Source: Gracilaria gracilis (Eukaryota; Rhodophyta; Florideophyceae; Gracilariales; Gracilariaceae). From it: DNA of 64,000 nucleotides. Of this stretch, positions 22,851 through 32,729 are shown piece by piece (within the stretch, counting starts at the first letter, position 1; every line of letters begins with the position of its first letter). Under the pieces are notes generated by a model. That model saw only the letters and a program-made list of their open reading frames with translations. It had not been told where the DNA came from and ran no database searches. Where the stretch lies: the NCBI GenBank assembly GCA_030374805.1, contig JARGSG010000084.1, positions 248,001 to 312,000 of the forward strand. The letters run 5' to 3'. The position numbers and the translations under genes are program-made.

Positions 22851-23329
22851 GCAGGAGATCTTGGATATATTGTTCTTTTGTGATCTTTCTTCTGGTCGTA
22901 AGAATCGGGATAGTCTTTTAGAGATTGGCGTAGGTGCTGGGCGCATGATCTGTGACGACAACAGATGCGTCGGAACCTGGCGGTGTAGCGTTGGGTTACG
23001 AGCTGCGTCTTTACGATTCCAAATCTTTCAGTTCTTTTCCAATACGAACGTTGCAAGTTTAGAAGCTTTCAATCTTGAAACCGCTAGATTTCGGTCATTT
23101 TGATAGTACAACACTGGAAATTTTTTTTAAAATCTTAAACTTAATTTATTGAAGGCAATGCATGAGCTCTTCACAACTACCTCTGGGGTAGAATATTCAA
23201 GTTCAAAGTTTGGAAGCAAAAGTTTTCTTTATTTTTGCATGATCTTGTTACAAGAATCTTGTTTTAATAGGTGTCCTAGGACATCCAAAAAACTACGATA
23301 ATAAAGGCAAGAGGCTTGATGCGCGAGCC

Positions 23330-25124
23330 GCGTCGCCGCCCCTGCCGCGGCGGCCGCAGCCTTTGCCGCCGCCGCCGTCGCCCTCGCCACCGCCGCCGTC
23401 GCCGCCGACGCCGCCGCCACCGTCGATTCCGCCGCACGCGCAACCACCGCCGCCGCACGCTCCGCCACTGCCGCACCACGCGCCGCCACCGCAGCAGCAC
23501 GCACCGCCACCACCGCAGCACGCGCCGCCATCGACGAAGCACGCGCCGCCACCGCCGCCGCACGCTCCGCCACTGCCGCAGCACGCGCCGCCACCACCGC
23601 AGCACGCGCCGCCATCGCCGAAGCACGCGCCGCCAACGCCGCCGCACGCGCCACCACTGCCACCGGGCAGAACGGCGCCGCCTTCGCAGCCGTTGGGCGT
23701 GGCCGCTGCGCGGCTGCACCCGCTGTCTTTCCCCACAGCCGCCGCTGTATTACGCGCGCAGCACAGTGGAAAACTCTGTGTGTTTCACGTTCTGCATGGA
23801 CATGCTGACCGAAAGCCAATATCCGAAAAAGGCGCGCACCAATAGCGACTTGCTGCTTGCGCTGTGCGCGTCGTCGTCGTCGCTGTCGTCCCGGCCGCCG
23901 CCACCACCACAGCCGCTTTTGCCACCACTCTGCATGCTGGCGCGCGCGCTGTCGTTACCGCTGCTGCCACCTCCGCCAGTGCGCCGCACATCTCGCCGTG
24001 CTGCGAGGGCTGCGGCGCTTCGCACGCTAGAACGAATGGCTTCGGCAACTTTGGCTCCGCGACGTGCGCGCAGAAGTATCGCTAAGGTCACAAGTCGGTT
24101 GCTAACGCCGCTGCCGCGCCTGGCGCTCCCTGACGACCGACGTTCGCCAGGCGCCCCGTGCCGGGTGCGCCTTGCGATTGGTGTTATAAGCTGCACCATA
24201 AGAGCTACGGGTCGGGCAAGTTTTGTTCCGTGCATTGTGCCAGAAGAGTGGCCGCTACTAGGAAGTGGGAGAAGAGTCTCACAGAAAAGTCCGAGAGACT
24301 AGACGCTGTTCGCTCGGCTATGTTGGCTACGTCACCGCCTTCGCAACCTTGTGCATTGCCAATCTGGACGGGTAAGAGACGTTGTGTCGTAAAAATTGAG
24401 CTTGAACAGCTGCATACCTCAGATTCATCGTCTTCTTTTTACGTCACGCAGCCGTATAGTCTGCCTCAGCTGCTTAATTTACCGACCAACACTCCGACTC
24501 CGCCTGTGTGTGCGCCGCCCCAGTTGCCGAAACCCTTCTTAACGCCCGCCACCATGTCGCCACATACCACCGCCTCACCACCCGTGCAACAGCACGCAAG
24601 CTATTTGCCGCCGCAACCACCACCACTGGCTAACCACGCCATGCACTAGTCGCAATCCATTGCGCATGACGCCGTTCAGTTTGCACACCATGTCGTATAC
24701 GCCCCGCATGCGTCCCTGCCTGCGTACTCCGCGCCCAGGCTGCATGCTTGTAACCCACCGTCCATAACCCACTCTGCTGCTTCTCCAAGATGCTTGCCTA
24801 ACTGCGTGACCATGCAGTTTCTGCTGCTGGCAGTTTACAACGCGCCTTTGTGCTGGAGAATGGAAGGGCGTTCGCGGTGCGCATGGTTGGAACCACTCCC
24901 TGCGGTGCACGCACGCAAGCTGCGCCGCGTTCGACCGAACAGCGCGCAGTCGTGGTGCCGTCGCCGGTGGCCGAGAAACGCGTCGAGAATTCGGAGAGCG
25001 CGGCGAGGGCGCTTCTTTGCCTCCGCAAGACCAATGGATCGGAGACATGAACAACATGTGTTACGCTGACAATGGTAAGTAAAGTCTAGTAGTGCCTATC
25101 TTTTTCACTTGTCTCCACAGTAAT
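23330..25124 (+). pseudogene. Broken GC-rich gene with two Cys-rich zinc fingers
   Basis: The 5' part (23330-23700) is a GCC/CGC-rich low-complexity stretch. In one frame (23864-24649 and beyond) two related fingers follow: CCEGCG...GFGNFGSATCAQKY and CDWCYKLHHKSYGSGKFCSVHCARR (pattern CxxC...YGSGKFCSxxCA). The same frame then gives a Pro/His/Gln-rich tail. In-frame TAA (24083), TGA (24131) and TAG (24647) occur in this frame. A shift near 24800 leads to a segment ending CLRKTNGSET. A possible 49-nt intron starts GGTAAGT at 25075 and ends ACAG near 25123. Role unknown; such fingers may bind nucleic acid. Confidence 0.5.
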
Positions 25125-25156
25125 CAAGTGTCCTCTGGCTTTATGTTGCACTTTCT

Positions 25157-25513
25157 CTAGATTGTGTTCATCTGCAACTTCTCGAAAGCTAGCTCGTCAC
25201 GTACGCGTTTGCTTTCATTCATTAACCGCTGGATCTCCTCCTCAATTTTCTTTGCTTGCTGTTCATGCCCTTTCTTGCGCTCCACTATCCTCGCCAACTC
25301 AATCCGAACATCCACTGGCAACTCCAATTCGCTGTTCGTGGCAGTCTTGGGAGCTCCTGTCACACTCGCGGCGATTGGTGGCACCGCAACGGGGGCCGAT
25401 AGCGGAACCGGCGCACTGCGAACTGGTGTTGGCACAAGATCCTCTTCTTCGGCGAATGTCGCTTTCGGACTTAGGTATGAAGAGAAACTTTCAGATGGCC
25501 GTGAACGTTGATG
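25157..25513 (-). CDS. Small coiled-coil hypothetical protein
   Basis: Uninterrupted frame of about 118 codons from the ATG at 25513 (MHQRSRPSES); upstream it stays open to about 25561. A Pro/Val/Ala-rich middle is followed by a charged, heptad-like C-terminal helix (ARIVERKKGHEQQAKKIEEE, then IQRLMNESKRV). No family is recognised. It sits just downstream of the hAT C-terminal half and could be an accessory ORF or the last exon of a longer gene. Confidence 0.35.
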   Translation of the reverse strand, partial: HQRSRPSESFSSYLSPKATFAEEEDLVPTPVRSAPVPLSAPVAVPPIAASVTGAPKTATNSELELPVDVRIELARIVERKKGHEQQAKKIEEEIQRLMNESKRVRDELAFEKLQMNTI

Positions 25514-25727
25514 CATTGGCAGAATTGATGAGGGTTTAGTAGTCCCTGCATCGTCAAACACTAAATACTCTTTTGTGCAAAAGTTGCTTGTTGTGTGGCT
25601 GTCATCTTGCTTCGCCGCGGCAGGACTCGCGGAAACGAACTGAACCTCACTGCTGTCGCTTCAGCGCACTTTCACATTCTCACTGTCTACATTCAAAAAC
25701 ATGGTCAGGCCTTAGGGCATCCGAAAC

Positions 25728-27137
25728 CTACAATCGTCCACGGCCTTCCTGTTCCAATTGCATTGTTTGACTACGATCATGACGACTAGTTCTTCTAACT
25801 CTACTAGAGAGACCCGACGGTACAGAGTTTTCTTGCGAGAGAGAGTGTAACGTTTCCAGTTGTCCGCCTTCTCCACCACTCACTGAATTTAGTAAACTAT
25901 CCACTTGAATTTCCTCTTCCAAGCTGTCTCCATCAGATTCAAAGACCGAATTCCAAAACATCATGTCACTTATGCCCGACACCTTGCGAAGCAAACGAGC
26001 ATTCCAATGCGCGGAGACGATCATCTGTGTTCGTCGCTCGCTTAATTTGCTCCTATACTTGTTGTAAAAGCGATTATGAGCGCGAAAACGTCGCTCTGCA
26101 GCGTAGGATGATGGTGAGCAAGAAAGGGTTCGACAGGCGAACTCAACGAGCTCTCGATTGCGCTGGTCCGCTGCCATTCGCCACCATACCAACGGAGCGC
26201 CGTGATATTGTTGCAGATATCGTACATTCTCTACGTTCATAGAGCTCTGGTCATGCCACCTCATGACCTGAACGTCGTATTGACGGAGGATGGTGTGCAT
26301 CAATGCAACAGACTCATCAAATCTATACGCACTGCAGTACTGCCGTAAATGTTCCTCAGACGGTTCCATGTAAGGCGTAGTATCTCCTGGGCATTGAACG
26401 GGATCCAACAAGTAAGCCGCTAAATGAATGTTATCCAATAGGTGCACTTTTATCCTGCTGCGAGTATTTTCCTCTACCAGTCTTCGCTTTCGAGCTTGCA
26501 ATGCTTCTGAAAGTTGTTGTTTCCTAGAGACGTCAATATGTCTCCCAGTTGAAAGCTGAGCCAGGTTTTCTTCGAGCTCCAAAGTTTTAGGCAGCACATC
26601 AGCAATAGAACATTTGTCACTGTCCCAGTAACGCAAGTACTGTCGCACGACACGCAATACCCGGCGAATGTCATGAGCTTCTTCTACCAGCGTGTTATCT
26701 TTGAATGCACTATCACAGAACAGTACACGGCTTTCCTCGGCCTTCTTTGAGCGTGTCCGATGCAGCGTCGTGCAGTTGTCAGCTTCATTAATTGCATTCA
26801 GGAGTACAGGTCGGCAACGAATGTACGATTCTAGCATGTCCTCCACGACGGCAAATTGCGTTACACAGTGTCTACGGGGTAGAATTGCAATGAAGTTAGT
26901 AAGGTCTTCGTCATTGTCGCCATTTGCTCGGAATCGCAAAATGCCTCTGTTCTTAAGGATATCGTTATGTTTTTGTATAAGGCCCTTCACACGCGAAAGT
27001 AAGAGCTTATGATTTCTCGTCTCTGTTATAATATAGGAGACACGAGAAATGACGGCCTTTATCCACTCTATCTTCCCGAAATCCTCCATGAGAAGATCAG
27101 AAACATGGGCTTGGTCCTGAATACCCACCAAGCCCTT
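25728..27137 (-). pseudogene. hAT transposase, C-terminal two thirds
   Basis: Open frame on the minus strand beginning at the insertion junction. It starts KGLVGIQDQAHVSDLLMEDF, which corresponds to the 'C.AH.LNL.L.D' block of the hAT DUF659 region. It continues with the DUF659 tail (HKLLLSRVKGLIQKHNDI, PRRHCVTQFAVVEDMLES), then YLLDP, and ends with the hAT dimerisation domain (WWRMAADQRNRELVEFACRT, then CSPSSYAAERRFRAHN with the catalytic-type Glu). The N-terminal third is not upstream of it but at 49188-49731, on the far side of a 22-kb insertion. It has no internal stop itself, but it lacks the BED finger and the first catalytic Asp. Confidence 0.85.
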
Positions 27138-27166
27138 GTACGTCGGTGTTCTCGGAATGCTAGTTT
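27138..27166 (+). repeat. Left terminal inverted repeat of the 22-kb element
   Basis: GTACGTCGGTGTTCTCGG then AATGCTAGTTT; pairs with 49159-49187 with a single C/A difference. GTAC itself is likely the duplicated target. Further CTAG-containing motifs follow at 27172, 27180 and 27210. Confidence 0.85.
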
Positions 27167-27406
27167 AGTATGCTAGATGGCTAGTTATGAAAATAAAAGT
27201 CCGAAAAAACTAGCAATTTCGCAGATTGCGCTAGTGTCTATTCGACCGGAGTTTTGACCTCATATGAGGTCAGCCCCGTCGGCCGTCCAAAAAAATCAAA
27301 AAATTGCATTTCCAGAATGCCAGAAGGCATTTTCAAATTTGAAATTTGAAAAGCGCCTTCAGAGCCAACCGAGCTGTAGTTTAAGTAGCAATACAAACTT
27401 CCAGAG

Positions 27407-27480
27407 CACTCGTAACTGTAGCTCAGCGGTTTCAAACCGTTTCAGAGCTAAATAAGACCGAGTTCAAACCTCGCTTGAGT
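27407..27480 (+). other. tRNA-like sequence with A and B boxes
   Basis: TAGCTCAGCGGT (A-box-like) is followed about 40 nt later by GAGTTCAAACCTCG (T-arm with a 4-bp stem). The acceptor stem does not close over seven pairs and there is no room for an anticodon arm, so this is not a working tRNA. It could be a tRNA fossil or an internal RNA polymerase III promoter. It lies inside the piggyBac-like element. Confidence 0.3.
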
Positions 27481-27763
27481 TTATTAAAACTCTAAAACTC
27501 TATTTGGAGCTCGACTACTTCTAGTTGTTAATTTAACTTCAGAACGTGTACACACGCCCACTTGAACAGCAGACAGAATAAGGTGACATTTGCTAAAAGG
27601 GTTGTTTCGACTTAAGTTAAATTCTATCTAGCAAGTTTAATAACGCAGATCGAAGTAGTAGGGGGCTAAAGGTAATTGAACTGTCTTTCTCCTTATGAAA
27701 GAAATGCTCATTTTAGTACTAAAAACGAAGATTGACAACCTTGTGTACAATATAGTGCGTCAA

Positions 27764-29848
27764 CTAAAGCGTGACACCGTGACAATTGTCTAAATGAAGA
27801 GCAAAACAATCTCTACCGGTACCAGTGTGGCACATATAAACTTCTTTGTTCTTCCTTAAATGGCAATCAGAACATATAAACTTAGACTTCGTATTTCCTC
27901 CACATGAGTTGCAGCGACCTTGGTACAGAGCTTTCGATATGCTTCCGTCATTTCGTTTCCTCTTCTTTCCTGTTTGCATCAAATGAATACCAGTTCCAGC
28001 AGGTTTTGGGTGCGGATCAGTTGGTTCAACTTCTTTCTTATTTCTTTCAATAAGACCTGTTTGATCCCAAATGTTTTCAATCAGTTCGTCAGCTAATTCA
28101 CAATAAAAATTGTGTGGGCTCTTCAATTGGCGGCCACTATTAGATGCTTTATAAAGATTCCAAGCATCCACAATACAGATAGCCAGTAGAGAGCAATTGA
28201 CACGAAAAGACCACTCTTTCACCTCGATTTTCTTCTCAAGCTTCAAATCATCTTGACGGGATCGATTATGTCTATCGATCATTGAACATGTTTTATAATA
28301 TTCCTCACATACTTCAGGAATAGAAACCTCGAGTTCAATCTTTTTGGAAATGTTGCCTTCCCTCCTCCATCTTTCCCTCGATATAGCAGTACCAGGATTA
28401 ACTGTTCCAGAAGTTGATATAAAGTACCTTCGTTCTCTATCCACCCACATGACTGCCATTAAATCGGTATTAATGGTAGTTCCCTTTGATACCATAGACA
28501 CAAATTCACCTCTGTTCGATAAAGTGATTTCAGAAAGGTGCTTCATCGGATAGCCTCGAGTTGCAGTTTTTATAACTCCAGTAAATCTCAGTCCATTTTG
28601 TAGAAGAGAATTTGCCGTGTGCACACTGGCAAAGAATGAATCTGCACACACTAGTCGCTCGGATCCAAACCATGGCTGTACCAGCCGTAATAGAACTGCA
28701 GTGCCATGTCCATGACCTGAAGAAAATTCTAAAGCAGGCATTTGGGATCCCATATTGAGCTCAATTTCCAACATAATGCCACTTCTTCCACAGCAAACAG
28801 TCTTCATTTCCAATCCATTTTCGGGTTTGAGATCCAAGGCTGTATAGTGAGGAAGGCCTACATCGATCCAGTCACCTCCCAATCCGTACCACCTTGACAT
28901 GCTTTCGTCAACACATAGAGCATGAGATGGTGTGACAAATGATAATCGGTGTTGGTTAATTGCTTGCACAAAACCATTTACCACGCTCCACCGCGCCATA
29001 CCTTGAACGTCACGATTGTGCGTGCCACTGAAAGAGATACAACTTTTCGGCATCTCAAATCTATTTCGTGACCTCGCCCTACCGATTGTAGGGGCAGGGA
29101 GATAACTTGAAAAATGCTTCGGACTCCATAACTCTCTTCGATCTGAGAATTCTAATCGCGTAATGAGAATCATTACGCCGAAGAACTTCAAAAGCTCTCC
29201 ATTAGAAGTTTCAGCTGCTAAACGATCTCTAAGCCTTGCATTAGTCTTCTCCACAATCAAGTGCAGATATCCAGTTGGAAACATCCACATAAAGTAATCA
29301 ATAGCTTCCATACCTTGCAGCACATGACGGGAAGAGATAAAATCTCCGGCTGGACCAATAATCTTCCATTGATGCAATTGCATTGAGCCATTCAACGGCG
29401 TACAGATTTCTCCGTGTTCCACTGTCTCTTGAGCCGACACTGATTGGGTGACTGCACCTGAAGATTCGATTTCATCAGACTGCAAAATTTGCTGAGCTGG
29501 AAGGATTTCGCTATCCTCAGCAGTTTGATCCGCATTATCGCTCGGTAATGCCTCTGTGACAGCTGAAACCGCTGCAGTGTCTTCGTTGACACCACTGCCA
29601 AGCTTCCCACTACATAACGGTAGAGTACACTCTTTCTCACGATTGTGTAAACTAAACTTAATAGTGATAAAAGTCATATTGCGACCATTCACTGGCTTAG
29701 TTTCCACATTTTCCACGGTTCCACTGACGGTTTTAGATTTCCAAAGTGATCCGAAGTAACATTTACAAGCTGAATCGGAGGTGACAAGTCGAGCACGGCT
29801 GTGTACAGTTGTTCCAACAACACGGCGCAGATCTGTTGACGGCGGCAT
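27764..29848 (-). CDS. piggyBac-like transposase, 694 aa
   Basis: The ATG at 29848 (MPPSTDLRRVVG) is the first inside the terminal repeats; the open frame continues upstream through the right repeat, but that cannot be native coding. A variable acidic N-terminal third is followed by the DDE_Tnp_1_7 core. DESMSRWYG corresponds to the first catalytic Asp, VCADSFFASVHTA to the second, and WVDRERRYFISTSG plus CSMIDRHNRSRQDDLKLEKK to the third-Asp region. The C-terminus has a Cys-rich zinc domain (CNSCGG, CSDCH, MCHTGTGRDC) as in piggyBac. The frame has no stop or shift, so it may still be active. Seamless excision is the family's hallmark. Confidence 0.85.
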   Translation of the reverse strand: MPPSTDLRRVVGTTVHSRARLVTSDSACKCYFGSLWKSKTVSGTVENVETKPVNGRNMTFITIKFSLHNREKECTLPLCSGKLGSGVNEDTAAVSAVTEALPSDNADQTAEDSEILPAQQILQSDEIESSGAVTQSVSAQETVEHGEICTPLNGSMQLHQWKIIGPAGDFISSRHVLQGMEAIDYFMWMFPTGYLHLIVEKTNARLRDRLAAETSNGELLKFFGVMILITRLEFSDRRELWSPKHFSSYLPAPTIGRARSRNRFEMPKSCISFSGTHNRDVQGMARWSVVNGFVQAINQHRLSFVTPSHALCVDESMSRWYGLGGDWIDVGLPHYTALDLKPENGLEMKTVCCGRSGIMLEIELNMGSQMPALEFSSGHGHGTAVLLRLVQPWFGSERLVCADSFFASVHTANSLLQNGLRFTGVIKTATRGYPMKHLSEITLSNRGEFVSMVSKGTTINTDLMAVMWVDRERRYFISTSGTVNPGTAISRERWRREGNISKKIELEVSIPEVCEEYYKTCSMIDRHNRSRQDDLKLEKKIEVKEWSFRVNCSLLAICIVDAWNLYKASNSGRQLKSPHNFYCELADELIENIWDQTGLIERNKKEVEPTDPHPKPAGTGIHLMQTGKKRKRNDGSISKALYQGRCNSCGGNTKSKFICSDCHLRKNKEVYMCHTGTGRDCFALHLDNCHGVTL

Positions 29849-30328
29849 ATTGGAGAGATCTTGGTGACGTGACAGAAAAAGTAAACAGCCTACGGGGAAG
29901 TGGACGGAGTTGTAATTTACTTCTGCTTGGCCTTCGAAGGGAAGAACCAGGTCGGATGACAAACAAAGTTTTGAAAATTTTTTGGGACTTTTATACAAAG
30001 TTACAAGACAATCAATATTGACCTCATATGAGGTCAATGTCGAATAGACACTAGTTGGCAAGGCGAAAAAAAATAGTTTTTTGGATATCGCATTTCCACG
30101 TGCCATAGTTGAACTCCATTTGTTGAAGTTGTATGCCAGTTTGCAGTTCCTGCGCCACTGCCCGTTACCTCAACTTCGTCGTAGTCGTCAAAATCACTCA
30201 AAAAATTTACTCTCGGGTCACCAGCGCTGGTTTACTCGAACTCGGCATTCGGATCCTGAGTCTCAGTTTCCCTAAACGTGAAGTTAAAGAAGTCCAACGG
30301 ACAACTCTCCCCATTTTGGTACACCCTC

Positions 30329-31318
30329 CTAGCCCCAAAGCGGCTTTCCAACCCTTCCCAGCCTCTTCTCCTCCTGCTCCTCCAATATACGCTCCGCCGT
30401 CCTCGCAGCCGCCGCCGCACTCCCGAAACCCACCAACGGCGCGCCACCCGGCAGCTGCGGCGGCACAGACACCTTTCCATCCTCGTCCACCATCACCCCA
30501 CCCTTCCGCCTCTTCTTCAGTCGACTCCCCACACCTTCTCCTCCCTCCTCTTCTCCCCCCCTCCCCCTTACACTCCCCCTCCCACCCCGAGAACCGGGCG
30601 TCACAGGCGAACCTTTACCTGCTCCCTCTCCCACCCCTACTCCCCCTCCCCTCACTATTTCCTTCAAATCCATCAGCAATTTGCACGCCTTCTCCACCTG
30701 TCCCACTTGCTCCTCCAACACTTCAACCCTACCCTTCAGCCCCATGTTCTCCTTTCGCAGCCTCCCCATCTCCCTCCCCACGCACTTCAACATCCCATTC
30801 ACATGTCCCACAGCCCCCACCCCAGTCAACTTCATCCTCTTCCGAATCGTCGAAATCAATTCCATCGGCACCCCCAACCTCCGACACACTCAGCACCACC
30901 CCTCCCATGTCTGCCACCATCTCCGACAGCACGTCGTCGAAGTGCTCCTTCAAACTCCCCCTAAGCTTCCTCACCCGTTCCTCTATCTCCCCCATAAACC
31001 TTCTCTCCGGTCCTCCTCCTCCATCCCCATCACCTCCACCGCCTCCTCCATCCCCATTACAAACCGTCTGACTCACCCAAACACCCTCGTTCCCCCTCCC
31101 TCCCGCGGCGGTGTCTCTGGCACTTCCGTTCTATACAGCAGAGCCATTAGCTCCTCGTCACCAACGTATCCATTCGACATCCCGAGAAAAGACGGTGTCC
31201 GGCGATAAACGACTTGAACAGGCCTGAGCGACTTACTACAACCCTCGTCCTTGCCACCCCTGATCACAGTCGTTACAATCTTGGCCACAAACTCCTCTAC
31301 CAGGCCTATTTGTATCAC
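30329..31318 (-). pseudogene. Coiled-coil/glycine-rich protein, frame-shifted
   Basis: Three overlapping minus-strand frames read as one protein. The first (31073-31318) begins IQIGLVEEFVAKIVTT and contains VVYRRTPSFLGMSNGYVGDE. The second carries FMGEIEERVRKLRGSLKEHF and an acidic run. The third carries MGRLRKENMGLKGRVEVLEE, a heptad-rich leucine coiled coil, then Gly/Arg-rich linkers and KKRRKGG. Frame changes near 31070 and 30830 could be mutations or unrecognised introns. No family is recognised; the basic patches plus coiled coil suggest a dimeric nuclear protein. Divergent from the next gene at 31693. Confidence 0.45.
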
Positions 31319-31692
31319 AATTTTCTATATCTCAATTTCCCGCCATTCCCCAAAAACTCCATTTCTCCCAGATATTTCCATATTTTCGTTTTTTCCTTTC
31401 CGTACCATCCCAGAAAACCAATCCACAGCGCCCATTCCTTAACTCCTTACCATTAAATCATCCCCTTTATAATTCATTTCGACACATCTCTTTTCATAAA
31501 CACATTCATCAGTCCTAATCCCTTCATACACACCTACCTCATTCTTTCAACTACCTAGTCATAAAAACTATCTTTTCCTCTGAAACCAATTTATCGATGT
31601 ATACATCGGGAACGCCTTTCTCTACTTAAGCATCTCTCCCTTCCTCTCCTGTAGCACAATGTATCCTCACAGCATCCAACAAATTCGACGTA

Positions 31693-32526
31693 ATGACCTC
31701 GCCTTCCTCTTCTCTCCGCTCCTCCCACACCCCAGCTGTTGTTGTATGCAGAGGCCGCATTGGCTCCATGCTTAACGACCACGGTACCCCTCAAGATACC
31801 ATTCTTTCACTCCAAGATTTCATAGCCACAGACAGCATTCCGCAAGGTCCCATTTTCTTCTGCGGCAGGAGCAACTTGCTGGAAACAGTAATTCGCTCCT
31901 GCCCTCCATCTCGCAGACAAGACTTGGTCTTCATTCAGAACGGCCACATTATTGCCATTCTTTCAAAACATGGTCATCATCCCACCACACGAGCAGTTCT
32001 TTACATCGCCGTACCCACTCTCGCTGCACCTCCACAGGATGGCGTCACCCCTCTTACTCCGAACGGCCTCACAACTGCCACCGGAAAATGGGCTTTCGCA
32101 CTAGCACAACGCTTCTTTAACGCAGGTCTCACTTGCAATATCGTTGACAAAGACGCCTTCTCTAAATCCTACTACGAAAAGCTCGTCTGGATCTCTTCAT
32201 TCAACCTAGTTGGTTCCTGACACGGCTTCATTACCATGCATGACGTGGCCACCCGCTACAATACCACAGTCTCAACGATAATGAAGGAACTACTCGGTAT
32301 AGTCTCCTCCAACACAGCTATCTCCAAAAATATCCCCTCCACAGTACAATCCCTCCTCGCCTACGGCAGCACTCTTACCTCCTTCCACGCCTCACTCTCT
32401 GAGTACGAATTCAGAAATGCTTACTTCTATCTTTCCTCCGAGGATACCAAGAGAGCGGGCTTGGCTGACCCAGCCCTTTTTCACACCAACTATGTCAATG
32501 TCCTTAAAAAAGACATACTCTTTTAG
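31693..32526 (+). pseudogene. Ketopantoate-reductase-like (ApbA/PanE) cargo gene with one in-frame TGA
   Basis: The ATG at 31693 starts a 277-codon frame interrupted only by TGA at 32218-32220. The N-terminus has VVVCRGRIGSMLND, a degenerate dinucleotide-binding loop. DLVFIQNGHI matches the family's 'QNG' block. After KWAFALAQRFFNAGLTC, the C-terminal part LVWISSFNLVGS-stop-HGFITMHDVATRY matches the ApbA C-terminal helix region, where relatives have 'LVGA.HG..TV'. Ketopantoate reductase uses NADPH in pantothenate synthesis, but residues to confirm the substrate are not visible. The stop could be a CGA-to-TGA change or be read through. A metabolic gene inside a transposon is unusual. Confidence 0.55.
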
Positions 32527-32729
32527 TACCAGTACTACTTTGGTCTCATTTTGTAAAAAAGATATCTTCGCACAATACTCCCTCTCCTTACCCCACGCTT
32601 TGTAACTCATTTTCTTTCGTCAACAATCCTTTTATGCTCACATTATATCAAAACATTCGTTCATTTCTCAGTACTAGTCAAGTCACCTCACTCTCACACA
32701 CATAACACTACACGCCCTACATGTTTTAT

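Larger units (their letters stand above)
18585..22951 (-). mobile_element. Decayed Ty1/Copia retrotransposon
   Basis: On the minus strand the order is gag, protease, integrase, reverse transcriptase, RNase H, as in Ty1/Copia. LTR-like sequence ending CGTCACA lies at both edges: the high-coordinate copy (22951-23005) matches the low-coordinate copy (18585-18640) over about 55 nt, including GCGTTGGGTT on the plus strand. The 5' LTR is truncated beyond that. Reading frames are interrupted by several shifts, so it cannot move by itself. Confidence 0.8.
27231..30054 (-). mobile_element. piggyBac-like element with CTAG at both edges
   Basis: CTAGTGTCTATTCGAC at 27231-27246 is perfectly inverted at 30039-30054. 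About 7-17 nt inside each end lies the palindrome TGACCTCATATGAGGTCA. The outermost four bases at both edges are CTAG, which I read as the target duplication. The empty site would read GCGCTAGTTGGC, one more of the host element's subterminal CTAG motifs. One long transposase gene fills the interior. Canonical piggyBac elements use TTAA. Confidence 0.8.

Noticed and set aside
23229-23819. A 196-aa alanine/arginine-rich protein on the minus strand
   Set aside because: It is a shadow of the GCC-repeat region; all frames are open there because of base composition.
29849-30106. An N-terminal extension of the piggyBac transposase starting at 30106
   Set aside because: This part runs through the terminal repeat and out of the element; a native start must lie inside, and the ATG at 29848 fits.
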